A stretch of DNA of 64,000 nucleotides from Muricomes sp049840515. GTDB taxonomy: Bacteria; Bacillota; Clostridia; Lachnospirales; Lachnospiraceae. How positions within the stretch are numbered: position 1 is the first letter of the stretch; the number at the start of each line of letters is the position of its first letter. The DNA is taken from the NCBI GenBank assembly GCA_049840515.1, contig JASGKW010000009.1, forward strand, positions 62,001 to 126,000. The letters are read 5' to 3'. A program made the translations under genes and the position numbers. The notes under the pieces were generated by a model, which saw nothing but the letters and a program-made list of their open reading frames with translations, ran no database searches and was not told the origin of the DNA. This document shows positions 27,332 through 35,957 of the stretch, one piece after another.

Positions 27332-29150
27332 GAACTTCCACCTCCTTCGTCATTTTCCATGTCAATGCCTGTGTATAGGTATCCCACATAGCTTTATATC
27401 TTCCATCCTGCTTCAGCAGTTCTTCATGGGTTCCCCGCTCAATCAGTTCTCCCTCCGACATGACAAGAATCTGTTCAGCACTGCGGATTGTTGACAGGCG
27501 GTGCGCAATCATAATCACTGTTTTGTCTGCCATCAATGCATGAAGGGCTTTTTGAATCAAATGTTCATTCTCAGGGTCAGAAAATGCAGTGGCTTCATCC
27601 AGCACCAGAACAGGTGCGTTTTTCACAATGGCTCTGGCAATCGCCACTCTCTGCTGTTCCCCGCCAGATAAGTAAATGCCGTCACGGCCATACACCGTAT
27701 CATATCCCTTTGGAAGTGCAGAAATGAACTCATGGCACTGAGCCGCTTTTGCCGCCGCAATTACCTCCTCATCAGTAGCATCAGGGCGCCCAATCCGGAT
27801 ATTTTCTTTCAAGCTCTGTTTGAATAAAAACACATCCTGAAATACAAAACTGACAACAGACATCAAGTCTTCAATCCTCACATCCCGTATATCTACGCCG
27901 CCAATCGAAATACTTCCCGATGTCACATCATAAAATCTGGGAATGAGATGGGCAATGGTTGACTTTCCTCCGCCGGATGGTCCCACCACCGCAGTTACAC
28001 TCTTTTTCGCCGCAGTAAAGCTCACTTCTTTCAGCGCCTTCACATCCTGGTTTTCATCATAGGAGAAGGATACCTGATGAAATACGACATCCCCGCCTTT
28101 TGCAGCCTTGGGGTTTTGGGGTTCGGAAAGGGGTGTCCTGGCAAGCACTTCGTCCATCCTGTCCACACAGGAACCAATCTGCATAGAATTTGTGGCGCTG
28201 TACATAACTTTCATCATCACTGAGGAGACGGAAGGGACAAACAACAGATAGAAGATAACAGTAGATGCAAATGCCCCATAGGATTCTTTTGGAGTTCCCG
28301 CTCCGATTACAATAGCTGTGGGAATCAGGAAAAGATAAATATTATTGACAATAGTCGTGTACAAAGACATGATATTTTCCCAGCTCAAAGTATACGGAAT
28401 TACAAAATTGGTGTAATTCTTAATAGATTGATGCAGTCTGTTAAAAGAATATACAGTCTGGCGGAATGCTTTTACTACAGTAATACCCCGGACATACTCC
28501 ACAGAAGCATTATTCATATCCTCCAGCGCGCCCTGATATTTGCTCATCATAACCTTCGCCTCCGGGCCGCCGTATCCTATCATCTGTACAATAAACGCAA
28601 TAACAATTCCTAACAGGGATACCAGTCCAAATCTCCAGTCCACCACAAACAAAATAACAATCATCACCACCGGAGCCACGAGCGCTGCTACCAAGTCTGG
28701 AAGCTGATGGGCGATAAATCCCTCTATTTTTTCGATATTCTCGTCTGTAATCTTGCGCAGTTTTCCACTCCCATAGTTTAAGTGGAATCCTAACGGCAGA
28801 CGTGAAAGATAGGAAGTAAAATCAATCTTCAACTCATATAACGTGCCGAATGCCGCCAGATGGGACAGCATCAGAGCAGCAAAATATAACACAATATTTG
28901 CCACCACACCCCCAAACGCAATCCATCCCCACAGTATAATTGCCGCAGAATGAACAGCGTCAAAGTGCGGGTAGACTTTGGTAATTTCAACAATAATAAA
29001 ATAAATACATAAAAAAGGTAAAAAAGATGCTATAGAAGCAAGTGCTGATAGAATCACAGAAGGAATAATCAATCCTCTTTTTCTTCCCGCCAATTGCAGC
29101 ATCCTCCCCAGACCCGAAGGTTTCTGAGCTTTTTTCTTTTCTTCTGACAA
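27324..29150 (-). CDS. ABC exporter half-transporter (membrane plus ATPase)
   Basis: A 608-residue half-exporter: a six-helix membrane domain (residues about 25-330) and an ATPase with Walker A 'VGPSGGGKSTIAH', signature 'LSGGEQQRVAIARAIV', Walker B 'VLVLDEATAFSD' and H-loop 'IAHRLST'. TTG 29150 is the likely start, after GGAGG. It is the first gene of a two-gene exporter operon, and a GTTAG-N6-CTAAC palindrome lies 23 bases upstream. Confidence 0.92.
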   Translation of the reverse strand: MSEEKKKAQKPSGLGRMLQLAGRKRGLIIPSVILSALASIASFLPFLCIYFIIVEITKVYPHFDAVHSAAIILWGWIAFGGVVANIVLYFAALMLSHLAAFGTLYELKIDFTSYLSRLPLGFHLNYGSGKLRKITDENIEKIEGFIAHQLPDLVAALVAPVVMIVILFVVDWRFGLVSLLGIVIAFIVQMIGYGGPEAKVMMSKYQGALEDMNNASVEYVRGITVVKAFRQTVYSFNRLHQSIKNYTNFVIPYTLSWENIMSLYTTIVNNIYLFLIPTAIVIGAGTPKESYGAFASTVIFYLLFVPSVSSVMMKVMYSATNSMQIGSCVDRMDEVLARTPLSEPQNPKAAKGGDVVFHQVSFSYDENQDVKALKEVSFTAAKKSVTAVVGPSGGGKSTIAHLIPRFYDVTSGSISIGGVDIRDVRIEDLMSVVSFVFQDVFLFKQSLKENIRIGRPDATDEEVIAAAKAAQCHEFISALPKGYDTVYGRDGIYLSGGEQQRVAIARAIVKNAPVLVLDEATAFSDPENEHLIQKALHALMADKTVIMIAHRLSTIRSAEQILVMSEGELIERGTHEELLKQDGRYKAMWDTYTQALTWKMTKEVEVHA

Positions 29151-29172
29151 GGCTTGCGCCTCCTTTCTTTTG

Positions 29173-29188
29173 GTTAGTTTAAGCTAAC
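29173..29188. promoter_or_regulatory. GTTAG-N6-CTAAC palindrome before the ABC exporter
   Basis: GTTAG and CTAAC arms flank a 6-base spacer, and outer TAA symmetry extends the dyad. The same arms and spacer length recur at 30235-30250 before the AraC gene, so one regulator probably controls both transcription units. Confidence 0.55.
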
Positions 29189-29243
29189 TAATGGTAGCAA
29201 AAAAATCCAGCTGCCGCAACTCCGTTTAGCCAGATTTGCCCAA

Positions 29244-30194
29244 TTAGCCGGATTTTCTATAACAAAGAGGTGTCACGCCATAAATATTACAAAAAGCAGA
29301 AGAAAACTTGCTGGAATTTTCATATCCAATCTGCATTCCTATCTCCCCTACAGACAAGGATGTTGTCTTTAGAAGCTCTGCCGCATAATTCATCCGAAAT
29401 CGCTTTAAATACTCATAAGGCGCATAACCATAGACAGCCTTAAACTTATCCTTTATGGTAGTCTGCGAAATGCCAAAAATCTCGGATAACTCTTTGATTG
29501 TAATGTGCTTTGTCATGTCCTGTTCAATATATTCTTTTACAGACTGGACTATACGAAAATTTTTATCGGAAATATACTGATAACAATTTTCTGTAAAAGC
29601 GTGACTCACTGACATCTGCATCAGCACTTCCAGCAAACGCAGCTTTATATAAGAAATGTCACCCTCCCTGCATGCCAAAAAAAGAGATTCCAGAACCGAC
29701 ATCATTTGGGGGCAGCATGATGAAGCAAAAACAGATTTTCCTCCCATCAAATGCTTGAACAGTTGCTCCACATCCAGCGAAAAATGCTCAAAAAAAGTTT
29801 GAGTGTATCCGGTAAACAGAGAAGGATAAAACATTACATTAAAACCTGTATAAAAACCAAGCGGCATACAGGAATCATAAGACTGGGCTACATTTGTTAT
29901 AATCATAACTTCCCCGGCAGAAAGCCTCAATGTTCGCTGGAAATTGATACGGCTCTCATAAAGTCCTGAATGGCTGTATGAAAGCTCATAAAAATCACAT
30001 GTCCGCATTTCTCCCGAAAAATGGCTTGCGGTGCGGTAATTATTATAATACACCTCAATCCCCGGCATTATGTTGTATAACTTCATGCAATAAGTCTCGT
30101 CTCCCTCGGAATACTTATATTCCTTCCAATTCAAACCTTTCCCGGATACCTCAAACCCAAGCTGAGCCAAATCAGGGCGCTGCTTTGTGATCAT
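29244..30194 (-). CDS. AraC family transcriptional regulator
   Basis: A 316-residue protein. The N-terminal region (about 20-200) is an AraC ligand-binding domain of the kind linked to siderophore or exporter genes in clostridia. The C-terminal double helix-turn-helix (about 215-315) reads 'TIKELSEIFGISQTTIKDKFKAVYG' in part and 'VGEIGMQIGYENSSKFSSAF'. ATG 30194 follows GGAGGTG with 8-base spacing; the GTG at 30212 overlaps that site and is less likely. It precedes the ABC exporter operon on the same strand, which is the probable target. Confidence 0.88.
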   Translation of the reverse strand: MITKQRPDLAQLGFEVSGKGLNWKEYKYSEGDETYCMKLYNIMPGIEVYYNNYRTASHFSGEMRTCDFYELSYSHSGLYESRINFQRTLRLSAGEVMIITNVAQSYDSCMPLGFYTGFNVMFYPSLFTGYTQTFFEHFSLDVEQLFKHLMGGKSVFASSCCPQMMSVLESLFLACREGDISYIKLRLLEVLMQMSVSHAFTENCYQYISDKNFRIVQSVKEYIEQDMTKHITIKELSEIFGISQTTIKDKFKAVYGYAPYEYLKRFRMNYAAELLKTTSLSVGEIGMQIGYENSSKFSSAFCNIYGVTPLCYRKSG

Positions 30195-30234
30195 TTCACA
30201 TCTCACCTCCACATATTTTAATGAACCGCATTGA

Positions 30235-30250
30235 GTTAGTGCTTGCTAAC
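30235..30250. promoter_or_regulatory. GTTAG-N6-CTAAC palindrome before the AraC gene
   Basis: The same arms as at 29173-29188, with spacer TGCTTG, 41 bases upstream of the AraC start. The arms resemble half-sites of DtxR-family iron regulators, but this is a resemblance only. Confidence 0.5.
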
Positions 30251-30331
30251 CCATTTTTACTATCATACTGTAAATCAAAGCCTTTGTCAAAAAATACCCC
30301 AAAATCTTCTATAAGATTCTGAGGCACGTTT

Positions 30332-31000
30332 TTACTCTACTATCCAGCTTTCCACGTCTTTCACATCCGCATATTTCTTCAGATATTCCTTTCCGTACTT
30401 CAACGCTTTTTCCAAATCTATGTTATCCGAAAAAGAATAAATCAATGTGAGTATTTCCTCTGCATTTTCTGTAATCATAGCCCGCTCTGAGTCGCTGGTG
30501 GAACTTCCAAGAGCACCCTCTTCATCCGCAATAACTGGAAGATATTCTATCTTAATTTCATCCTTTCCAATTCCCTTGTAAGTTTCACCTTCTATACCAG
30601 TTCTAAATATCAGGGAACCCTTCACATTCGCAGCATCATAGGAACCTACAGAAAAACCAGATTCAATGGAAATCAAATTGTTCACATCCACAACTGTATT
30701 CACCATATATAAACCTTTTCCCTGACCAATACGGCGAATCAGCGCTTCCGATGACACTCTGTATCTGTTAGGATCTTTCCCAAACACCTTATATGCGGCC
30801 CGGGATTCTTTAATATTCGGAATCTCTGAAATCCCATAATCAAAAATATCATCCCTCACCTTTGGATAGACTTTCTCTTTTAAATATTTCCAGAGCTGGT
30901 CATTCTTCTCTTTTACCTCCGCACGATACTGAAGGCACCCCACTCTTGTGTATTTCCATTTTTGTTTCATAGTCTCATCAATTACCAGTTTCAAATTCAT
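30332..31000 (-). CDS. B3/B4 domain protein
   Basis: A 222-residue protein with the B3/B4 domain that is otherwise found in the beta subunit of phenylalanyl-tRNA synthetase ('SRAAYKVFGKDPNRYRVSSEALIRRI' in its core, cut across the helix, and 'LYMVNTVVDVNNLISIESGFSVGSYD'). Stand-alone copies are thought to edit or bind mischarged aminoacyl-tRNA, though the substrate is not known. AAAGGAG lies 8 bases before the ATG. It is monocistronic. Confidence 0.85.
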   Translation of the reverse strand: MNLKLVIDETMKQKWKYTRVGCLQYRAEVKEKNDQLWKYLKEKVYPKVRDDIFDYGISEIPNIKESRAAYKVFGKDPNRYRVSSEALIRRIGQGKGLYMVNTVVDVNNLISIESGFSVGSYDAANVKGSLIFRTGIEGETYKGIGKDEIKIEYLPVIADEEGALGSSTSDSERAMITENAEEILTLIYSFSDNIDLEKALKYGKEYLKKYADVKDVESWIVE

Positions 31001-31158
31001 AATATCTCCTTTATTCTCCTACCAAATAAATGGGATAAGACGATACTTAACCCTTTATGTATATTCCATATAACCATCCAGCCCCCGCCTCAACACTGTC
31101 TCCTCATTTTTTATTCATTTCACAAGGTATCATCCTTTCAACAGCAACTTTAAAAAAT

Positions 31159-31195
31159 AGCCAGATGACTTTCGCGACATGAAAGTCATCTGGCT
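31159..31195 (-). terminator. Terminator of the desulfoferrodoxin gene
   Basis: A 15-bp perfect stem AGCCAGATGACTTTC with a 7-base loop is followed on the minus strand by ATTTTTTAAA. It stands 11 bases after the gene's stop. Confidence 0.9.
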
Positions 31196-31205
31196 GTATA
31201 TTATC

Positions 31206-31643
31206 TTATACGAAAACACATCCCGCTGGAAATTCTGGGGAGCAAGCTGCCTCATTCGGAATGACATAATCTAATTCTGTCTTCCACAGGCCATGTATAT
31301 TACAGTATGCGTAAACACATCCATACTCCACACCATCAAATTCAGCGACTGGCTGTTCTCCTGGCTTGAGATACTTTATCTCCAGCTTCTCATCTGTTGC
31401 AAGCGCAATCCATTCAATATAATGTTCTTCCACCATAGGATGAAGTGTAGAGCCCACAGAAACTTTAATTTTATCTCCAGACTGCACTACCTCTGGTACA
31501 TGTTTTTCCTGCGCAGCATCTGTAGAATTAGCAGATAACTTAGCCATCGGCTGTCCGCAGCAAACCATCTCTCCGCCGCCGTTTTTAATTAGAGCAGCCA
31601 TATTTCCACAACGTTCACAACGATAAAATTCAACATTAGACAT
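31206..31643 (-). CDS. dfx: Desulfoferrodoxin (superoxide reductase)
   Basis: A 145-residue two-iron superoxide reductase. The N-terminal centre I has C-x2-C...CC ('RCERCGN', 'VCCGQP'). The C-terminal centre II has the histidine and cysteine ligands in 'KHVPEV', 'LHPMVEEHYIEW' and 'CNIHGLW'. It reduces superoxide to hydrogen peroxide without making oxygen, a typical anaerobe defence. Start ATG 31643 (MSNVEFYRC) follows AGGAAG; the 10 extra upstream residues are not family-like. Electrons would come from rubredoxin. Confidence 0.95.
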   Translation of the reverse strand: MSNVEFYRCERCGNMAALIKNGGGEMVCCGQPMAKLSANSTDAAQEKHVPEVVQSGDKIKVSVGSTLHPMVEEHYIEWIALATDEKLEIKYLKPGEQPVAEFDGVEYGCVYAYCNIHGLWKTELDYVIPNEAACSPEFPAGCVFV

Positions 31644-31729
31644 ATATAGCACTTCCTTTCTCCTGATGTACAACTTCTCATGTTTTTGTCTTTTAAACTA
31701 GTTCCTAATATTTATTATACGTTCTATTA

Positions 31730-32329
31730 TCACAGATTGCAACTGAATTTCATCATCACCAATACAATGGCAAAAGATACAATACAGGTCATGCTGCCTG
31801 ACAGTAAATCCATGAGAGAATGTCTTTTTAGTTTCAAAGAAGCCCAAAAACTCATTCCGCCAATAAGAACACCGAAGGCAGCCATCTTCCAACTGACAAA
31901 ATAAACCAGAAATATAAGCGGCCCTGTAATACTGCAGGCATGCCCGCTTGCTCTTCTTTTTACTACTTTGTTTAGAAAAACAAGAAGAACAACAGATAAT
32001 ATATAGGTATTAAAAATCAATTGCAGCTCTAAACTCGCATCCGTCACCAGACCGTACACAACAGCAATCAGATAACCTATTACAGAACAGATAAATGCAA
32101 GATTTCTCTGACCCTCACGTCCCTTTTCCTTCCAGCCCGGAAGAATTCGCTGCAGCGGGTAGGCCAAAACAGGACAGATACCAAGCCATAACAGTGACAT
32201 CCAAAAATCCCTGGCTCCATGAAACATGGCTGGAGATTTATGATATAAAACTATCAGCGTCAGTATAATTAACACTGGCGGAATTGTAATTGCACGGATG
32301 CATCTGGCAATTTTTTCCTGCTTACTCAT
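31730..32329 (-). CDS. PAP2-like membrane phosphatase
   Basis: A 199-residue membrane protein with about six helices. The 'KRRASGHACSITGP' and 'KRHSLMDLLSG' segments match the SGH and R-H-x3-D motifs of type 2 phosphatidic acid phosphatases, although the first catalytic block is degenerate. It may act on a lipid phosphate or undecaprenyl pyrophosphate. Its start overlaps the DegV stop by 8 bases, so the two are co-transcribed. Confidence 0.7.
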   Translation of the reverse strand: MSKQEKIARCIRAITIPPVLIILTLIVLYHKSPAMFHGARDFWMSLLWLGICPVLAYPLQRILPGWKEKGREGQRNLAFICSVIGYLIAVVYGLVTDASLELQLIFNTYILSVVLLVFLNKVVKRRASGHACSITGPLIFLVYFVSWKMAAFGVLIGGMSFWASLKLKRHSLMDLLSGSMTCIVSFAIVLVMMKFSCNL

Positions 32330-33212
32330 TTCTTACATCCCCCCAGAAAAACAGAGCAACTGTACCTGGACCAGTGTGACTTCCGATTGTTGTACCGACA
32401 TCGTTTATCTCTACACGCCCTCTCAGATTCGGGAATTTAGCCTCCACCATAGAAGCAACCTTGCTGGCATCCTCATAGCAATATGAGTGAGATATATAGC
32501 ATTTGTCTGCATATTCAAGTCCATTCGCAGCGTGCTGTTCCATGCACTCAACAATAGCATGAATGACTTTATTTTTCCCTCTGATTTTCCTTCTTGGAAT
32601 CAAATGGCCCTCATGGTCCATATTCAGCAATGGGCATATGCCGAGCATTCCGCCCACAAAACCGCTTGCTTTGGAAATCCGTCCGCCTTTCACATAAAAA
32701 GTCAAATCTGTAGAGAAAAACCAGTGGTGCATTTCTAGTTTATGCTGCTCCACCCATTCATACACTTCCTCAATCCCCATACCTTCTGCTCTTAACTCTG
32801 ACAGTTTATCCATAATCAGACCGTAACCTGAAGAAGCTCCCAGAGAGTCTACAATATAAATTTTTCTCTCTGGATATTTTTCTTCCAGTATTCCTTTTGC
32901 AATGTTAGCTGAATTTATAGACCCTGACAAACCGGAGGACAGGCTGACATGCAGAATATCTTTTCCCTCTTTCAAAAACTCCTCAAAATATTCTTCATAT
33001 TCTTCCGCATTTACCTGGGATGTCTTTGTCTCTGCTCCGCTTTTCATCGCCTCATAAAAATCTGGAAATGATACTGACTTTCCCAGATCATCCGCATATT
33101 CCTTTCCATCTAACTCAAAATGAAAACATATGTATTTAATATTACTTTTTTCAAAGTGCTCTGCTGCCAAATCTGCCGTTGAACAGCAGCTGATAATATA
33201 ATCTGATTTCAT
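32322..33212 (-). CDS. DegV family fatty-acid-binding protein
   Basis: A 296-residue two-domain protein. 'CHVSLSSGLSGSINSANIAK' in part (ILHVSLSSGLSGS) and 'IDSLGASSGYGLIMDKL' in part (YIVDSLGASSGYG) are the residues holding the fatty-acid carboxylate in DegV/FakB proteins. AAGGAGG precedes ATG 33212. FakB-type proteins present fatty acids to the kinase FakA; no fakA is seen here. It is coupled to the PAP2-like gene, which suggests a lipid role for both. Confidence 0.88.
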   Translation of the reverse strand: MKSDYIISCCSTADLAAEHFEKSNIKYICFHFELDGKEYADDLGKSVSFPDFYEAMKSGAETKTSQVNAEEYEEYFEEFLKEGKDILHVSLSSGLSGSINSANIAKGILEEKYPERKIYIVDSLGASSGYGLIMDKLSELRAEGMGIEEVYEWVEQHKLEMHHWFFSTDLTFYVKGGRISKASGFVGGMLGICPLLNMDHEGHLIPRRKIRGKNKVIHAIVECMEQHAANGLEYADKCYISHSYCYEDASKVASMVEAKFPNLRGRVEINDVGTTIGSHTGPGTVALFFWGDVRNE

Positions 33213-33453
33213 AAATATAAATTACCTCCTTGGTTTTACCATAATTTTGTCTACTCTCAATAAAAACCATAAATTTCCGGTTTATTATTCATCGCTGAAC
33301 ACTCTGCATCTCCCATAAAAACGCATCTTCTACATCCATATTCAGCAATCAGGGTATATTCTACTCCCTTTAGTATACTATGGACAATTGTAAACTTCAA
33401 TTGCAGATTAAGTTTTTCAGTCTCCTGTTAATCACAAAAAGAAGGAGCAGTTA

Positions 33454-33870
33454 TCACCTGCCCCTGTGCTTTTCCTTCTTCTTTTGCTGCTTTAATTCAA
33501 ACTGCCGCTCTTTCTCCGCTTCCCGGCGCTCCCGGCTCACAGTTTTGCGTTCAGTTTTCAGCATTTCGTGCTGTAACTTCAAAGCCTGTTGAGATTTTGT
33601 ACCAATCCCGGTATTCTGCACCTGCTTTTGCACCTCCCGCTGTATCCTTTTGGGATTGCGGACAGCCTCTTTTACATCGGCTGCAACAGCAGGGCTGAAT
33701 CGCAATTGATAGTAGTTTTTCAAAAGAAACTCATATACCTCATAATCTTTGGGCTCTGAGCCAAAGGTAACCTTACATACGGATAACTTTCCTTCGGATA
33801 TTTGTTCAAAAATACCTATCCAAAAGGGCTCTTCAAAAAATACAGTCAATCTGTCCAATACTTTGTCCAT
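33454..33870 (-). CDS. yjdF: YjdF family protein (DUF2992)
   Basis: A 138-residue protein with the DUF2992 opening 'LTVFFEEPFWIGIFE' and a long charged, lysine- and arginine-rich C-terminal coil ('ERREAEKERQFELKQQKKKEKHRGR' in its last part). Its length matches B. subtilis YjdF. In many Firmicutes this gene is controlled by the yjdF riboswitch, which senses aromatic heterocycles, and the upstream region here is structured in that position. The function of the protein is unknown. Confidence 0.88.
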   Translation of the reverse strand: MDKVLDRLTVFFEEPFWIGIFEQISEGKLSVCKVTFGSEPKDYEVYEFLLKNYYQLRFSPAVAADVKEAVRNPKRIQREVQKQVQNTGIGTKSQQALKLQHEMLKTERKTVSRERREAEKERQFELKQQKKKEKHRGR

Positions 33871-33879
33871 AACAATTCC

Positions 33880-34018
33880 TCCTTTAAAAGATTGTAATGC
33901 ACAAAGAACGGACGACCCAAGGGGGGAGGGTTACTTACACCAAAATGGTGCGGCCGGACTACCTACCGGCTCTGCAGGAGATTATCTCCTGTGTTGTGTT
34001 TTTATCTCTGTTCTTTAA
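33880..34018 (-). promoter_or_regulatory. Probable yjdF (azaaromatic) riboswitch
   Basis: The 140-base leader before yjdF is rich in stems: CAGGAGA/TCTCCTG, CCGGT...CCGG and CACC/GGTG, followed by CCCTCCCCCC and a reverse-complementary GGAGG ribosome binding site near the start. Position and structure fit the yjdF RNA motif. The consensus was not compared in detail. Confidence 0.6.
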
Positions 34019-34050
34019 TTGTAGCACAGGAACAAAAATCTTTCCATATG

Positions 34051-34081
34051 AATTAAAGGCAGAGATTATCTGCCTTTAATT
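34051..34081. terminator. Hairpin terminator after the MFS gene
   Basis: A 13-bp perfect stem AATTAAAGGCAGA with a 5-base loop and T-rich ends. It lies 28 bases after the MFS stop and upstream of the yjdF leader. Confidence 0.75.
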
Positions 34082-34108
34082 ATGTATTCAGCGACTATAC
34101 AACAGTAT

Positions 34109-35422
34109 TTACACATATTGTTTCAAATCTTCCAGGGCTTTGTCATCCAGTTTTGACTTGTCGATTTTGGCATGTTTCAGATATTTCCGCCAAATCAGAA
34201 TCAGGATAAATCCAACCGCAATGACCGCTGTCAGGAAATAGAAAAAGTAATGAAATCCTGCTGCCCCGGGGTGGTTATCAATGATATTACCTGCAAGGAG
34301 GGAAACAAATGTCTCGGGGATTGCACCTGCCGTACAAATCAACCCCGCCGCGGTACCGGAATATTCAACAGGTACTGCCCCCTCGCTCATCATTGTCCAC
34401 GCCATTGCATAGTTCATGTGGAAAAACACAAGGATGGTGACAAACAGAACCGCTACAATGATAATACTAGATTGCTTTGCTGGTGTTATCAGCATCAAAA
34501 TCTGACCCCCGAGCATCACAACAAATGCCAGCAGCATCAGACGTGCTGTGCCAAATTTATCTGCCAGATAGCCGCCGATAATATTGCCGCCGATTGACCC
34601 AAACTTTCTGAATACACCGAGCATTGCCCCAAATGCGACACTGGCGCCAAGTATGTCCGTTGCGTATGGAATATAATAATAAATTGACAGGCAAAATACA
34701 TGATTGCAGAATGAAACCAGACAGATAATCCAAACGGCGGGATTCTTCAATACTGTTGCAAGTCCTTTGAAGGAGACTCTCTCCGATTTAAGTATCATCT
34801 TCTCGTCCTTCACTGCAAAGAACGCAAAAATACCCATTGCAATATTTACAACCGCATAAAACAAAATAACATATTTCATTGCGCGGACTTCATTTGCCAT
34901 TTTGGATGCGCCCCAGTTAAAGAAGGCCACCGCAATCAGTGCAACTATAGCACTTCCTGTGCTTTTTGCACCCTCAAAAAAACCATAAGCTTTTCCCTGA
35001 TTGTCATTGTCGGACATCACACGCACAGCTTTTACACAGGCGGGCCAGAACGCAAATGTTGTAGAAACGCCCCATAGCGCATATATACACAGCAGCCCTT
35101 TAAAACCCAGCGGCAAAAGATGAAGAAGTCCTCCAATTCCCGTACCAAACAGTGACAGGGTTATTATTTTCCTGACGGACATTCCGTCCGCAACCACTCC
35201 CCCAAAAAGATATGATATGATTCCAAAGACGCCGATTACTGTTCCAAACACGCCCATCTGTGTATTAGTCAGATGATATGTCGAGAGGTATGCATCATAA
35301 TATTCAAATCGAAAGAAAGGAAGTCCAAAGATTACGGAGCCGCTGAGAGCCAGTATAACAATCGCTCCGAAATTCTTGGCAAGTTTACCTTTAATTCCTA
35401 TCCTCCCTAAAAAATTGTCCAT
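34109..35422 (-). CDS. MFS transporter
   Basis: A 437-residue, 12-helix major facilitator. The loop motif between helices 2 and 3 is 'GGVVADGMSVRK' and a second one is 'GGYLADKFGTARL'. ATG 35422 follows AAGGAGA, while the ATG at 35449 overlaps the previous gene and lacks a site. It follows the small secreted protein and the rhodanese lipoprotein. The substrate is unknown; the sulfur-related neighbours hint at a sulfur anion or sulfonate (weak inference). Confidence 0.85.
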   Translation of the reverse strand: MDNFLGRIGIKGKLAKNFGAIVILALSGSVIFGLPFFRFEYYDAYLSTYHLTNTQMGVFGTVIGVFGIISYLFGGVVADGMSVRKIITLSLFGTGIGGLLHLLPLGFKGLLCIYALWGVSTTFAFWPACVKAVRVMSDNDNQGKAYGFFEGAKSTGSAIVALIAVAFFNWGASKMANEVRAMKYVILFYAVVNIAMGIFAFFAVKDEKMILKSERVSFKGLATVLKNPAVWIICLVSFCNHVFCLSIYYYIPYATDILGASVAFGAMLGVFRKFGSIGGNIIGGYLADKFGTARLMLLAFVVMLGGQILMLITPAKQSSIIIVAVLFVTILVFFHMNYAMAWTMMSEGAVPVEYSGTAAGLICTAGAIPETFVSLLAGNIIDNHPGAAGFHYFFYFLTAVIAVGFILILIWRKYLKHAKIDKSKLDDKALEDLKQYV

Positions 35423-35441
35423 ATTAATCTTTCTCCTTCTG

Positions 35442-35834
35442 TCATTCATTTACAGATATGATACGAAACGTTTTCCCTTTATCATATGTTCTGGAGAAAA
35501 TAGTAAAACCATCATAGTAGAATTTTCCGGCATAAACTCCCCGCTCGCACCCGGCGCCGCTCATTTCAAACTCCTGCCATTTACCTATGTTCCCCTCTAT
35601 ATCTTCCCTTGAAACAGTCTCGCCAATAAGCTTATCTGCAGCATCTTTCTCGGATGATGCATCATTGCTTCCCGCACTTTCCCCGGCTGTATCAGCCTCC
35701 GTCTTTATTTCTGTTTCAGTTTCTGCTTTCGTATTTGTCTCAGAGGTTGATTTATCTATCACATTAACCAAAACAAATACACCGATAATAAGGGCTGCGA
35801 AAATCAAAAGTGTCAAAAGTCTTTTTCTATTCAT
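35442..35834 (-). CDS. Small exported or membrane-anchored protein of unknown function
   Basis: A 130-residue protein with an N-terminal hydrophobic segment ('LLTLLIFAALIIGVFVLVNV') that anchors or exports it. A Thr/Glu/Ser-rich linker (about 35-75) is followed by a compact C-terminal domain ('NIGKWQEFEMSGAGCERGVYAG', in part). ATG 35834 follows GGGAGAG. It lies in line with the rhodanese gene upstream and the MFS gene downstream. I do not recognise the family. Confidence 0.75.
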   Translation of the reverse strand: MNRKRLLTLLIFAALIIGVFVLVNVIDKSTSETNTKAETETEIKTEADTAGESAGSNDASSEKDAADKLIGETVSREDIEGNIGKWQEFEMSGAGCERGVYAGKFYYDGFTIFSRTYDKGKTFRIISVNE

Positions 35835-35864
35835 CAGTTCTCTCCCAGTTTTTAATATCAACAA

Positions 35865-35892
35865 GTGTGCTCCTGTTAAAACAAGAGCACAC
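35865..35892 (-). terminator. Stem-loop after the rhodanese gene
   Basis: GTGTGCTC pairs with GAGCACAC at 35865-35892, with a nearly complete 11-bp stem. The T run after it is weak, so it may attenuate rather than fully stop transcription into the small-protein gene. Confidence 0.55.
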
Positions 35893-35957
35893 TGCCGCAA
35901 TTGACTCAAATCAATGCCATATTCGTTCTGGCTCCTTCAAGTCTCTTCAATATTTAC

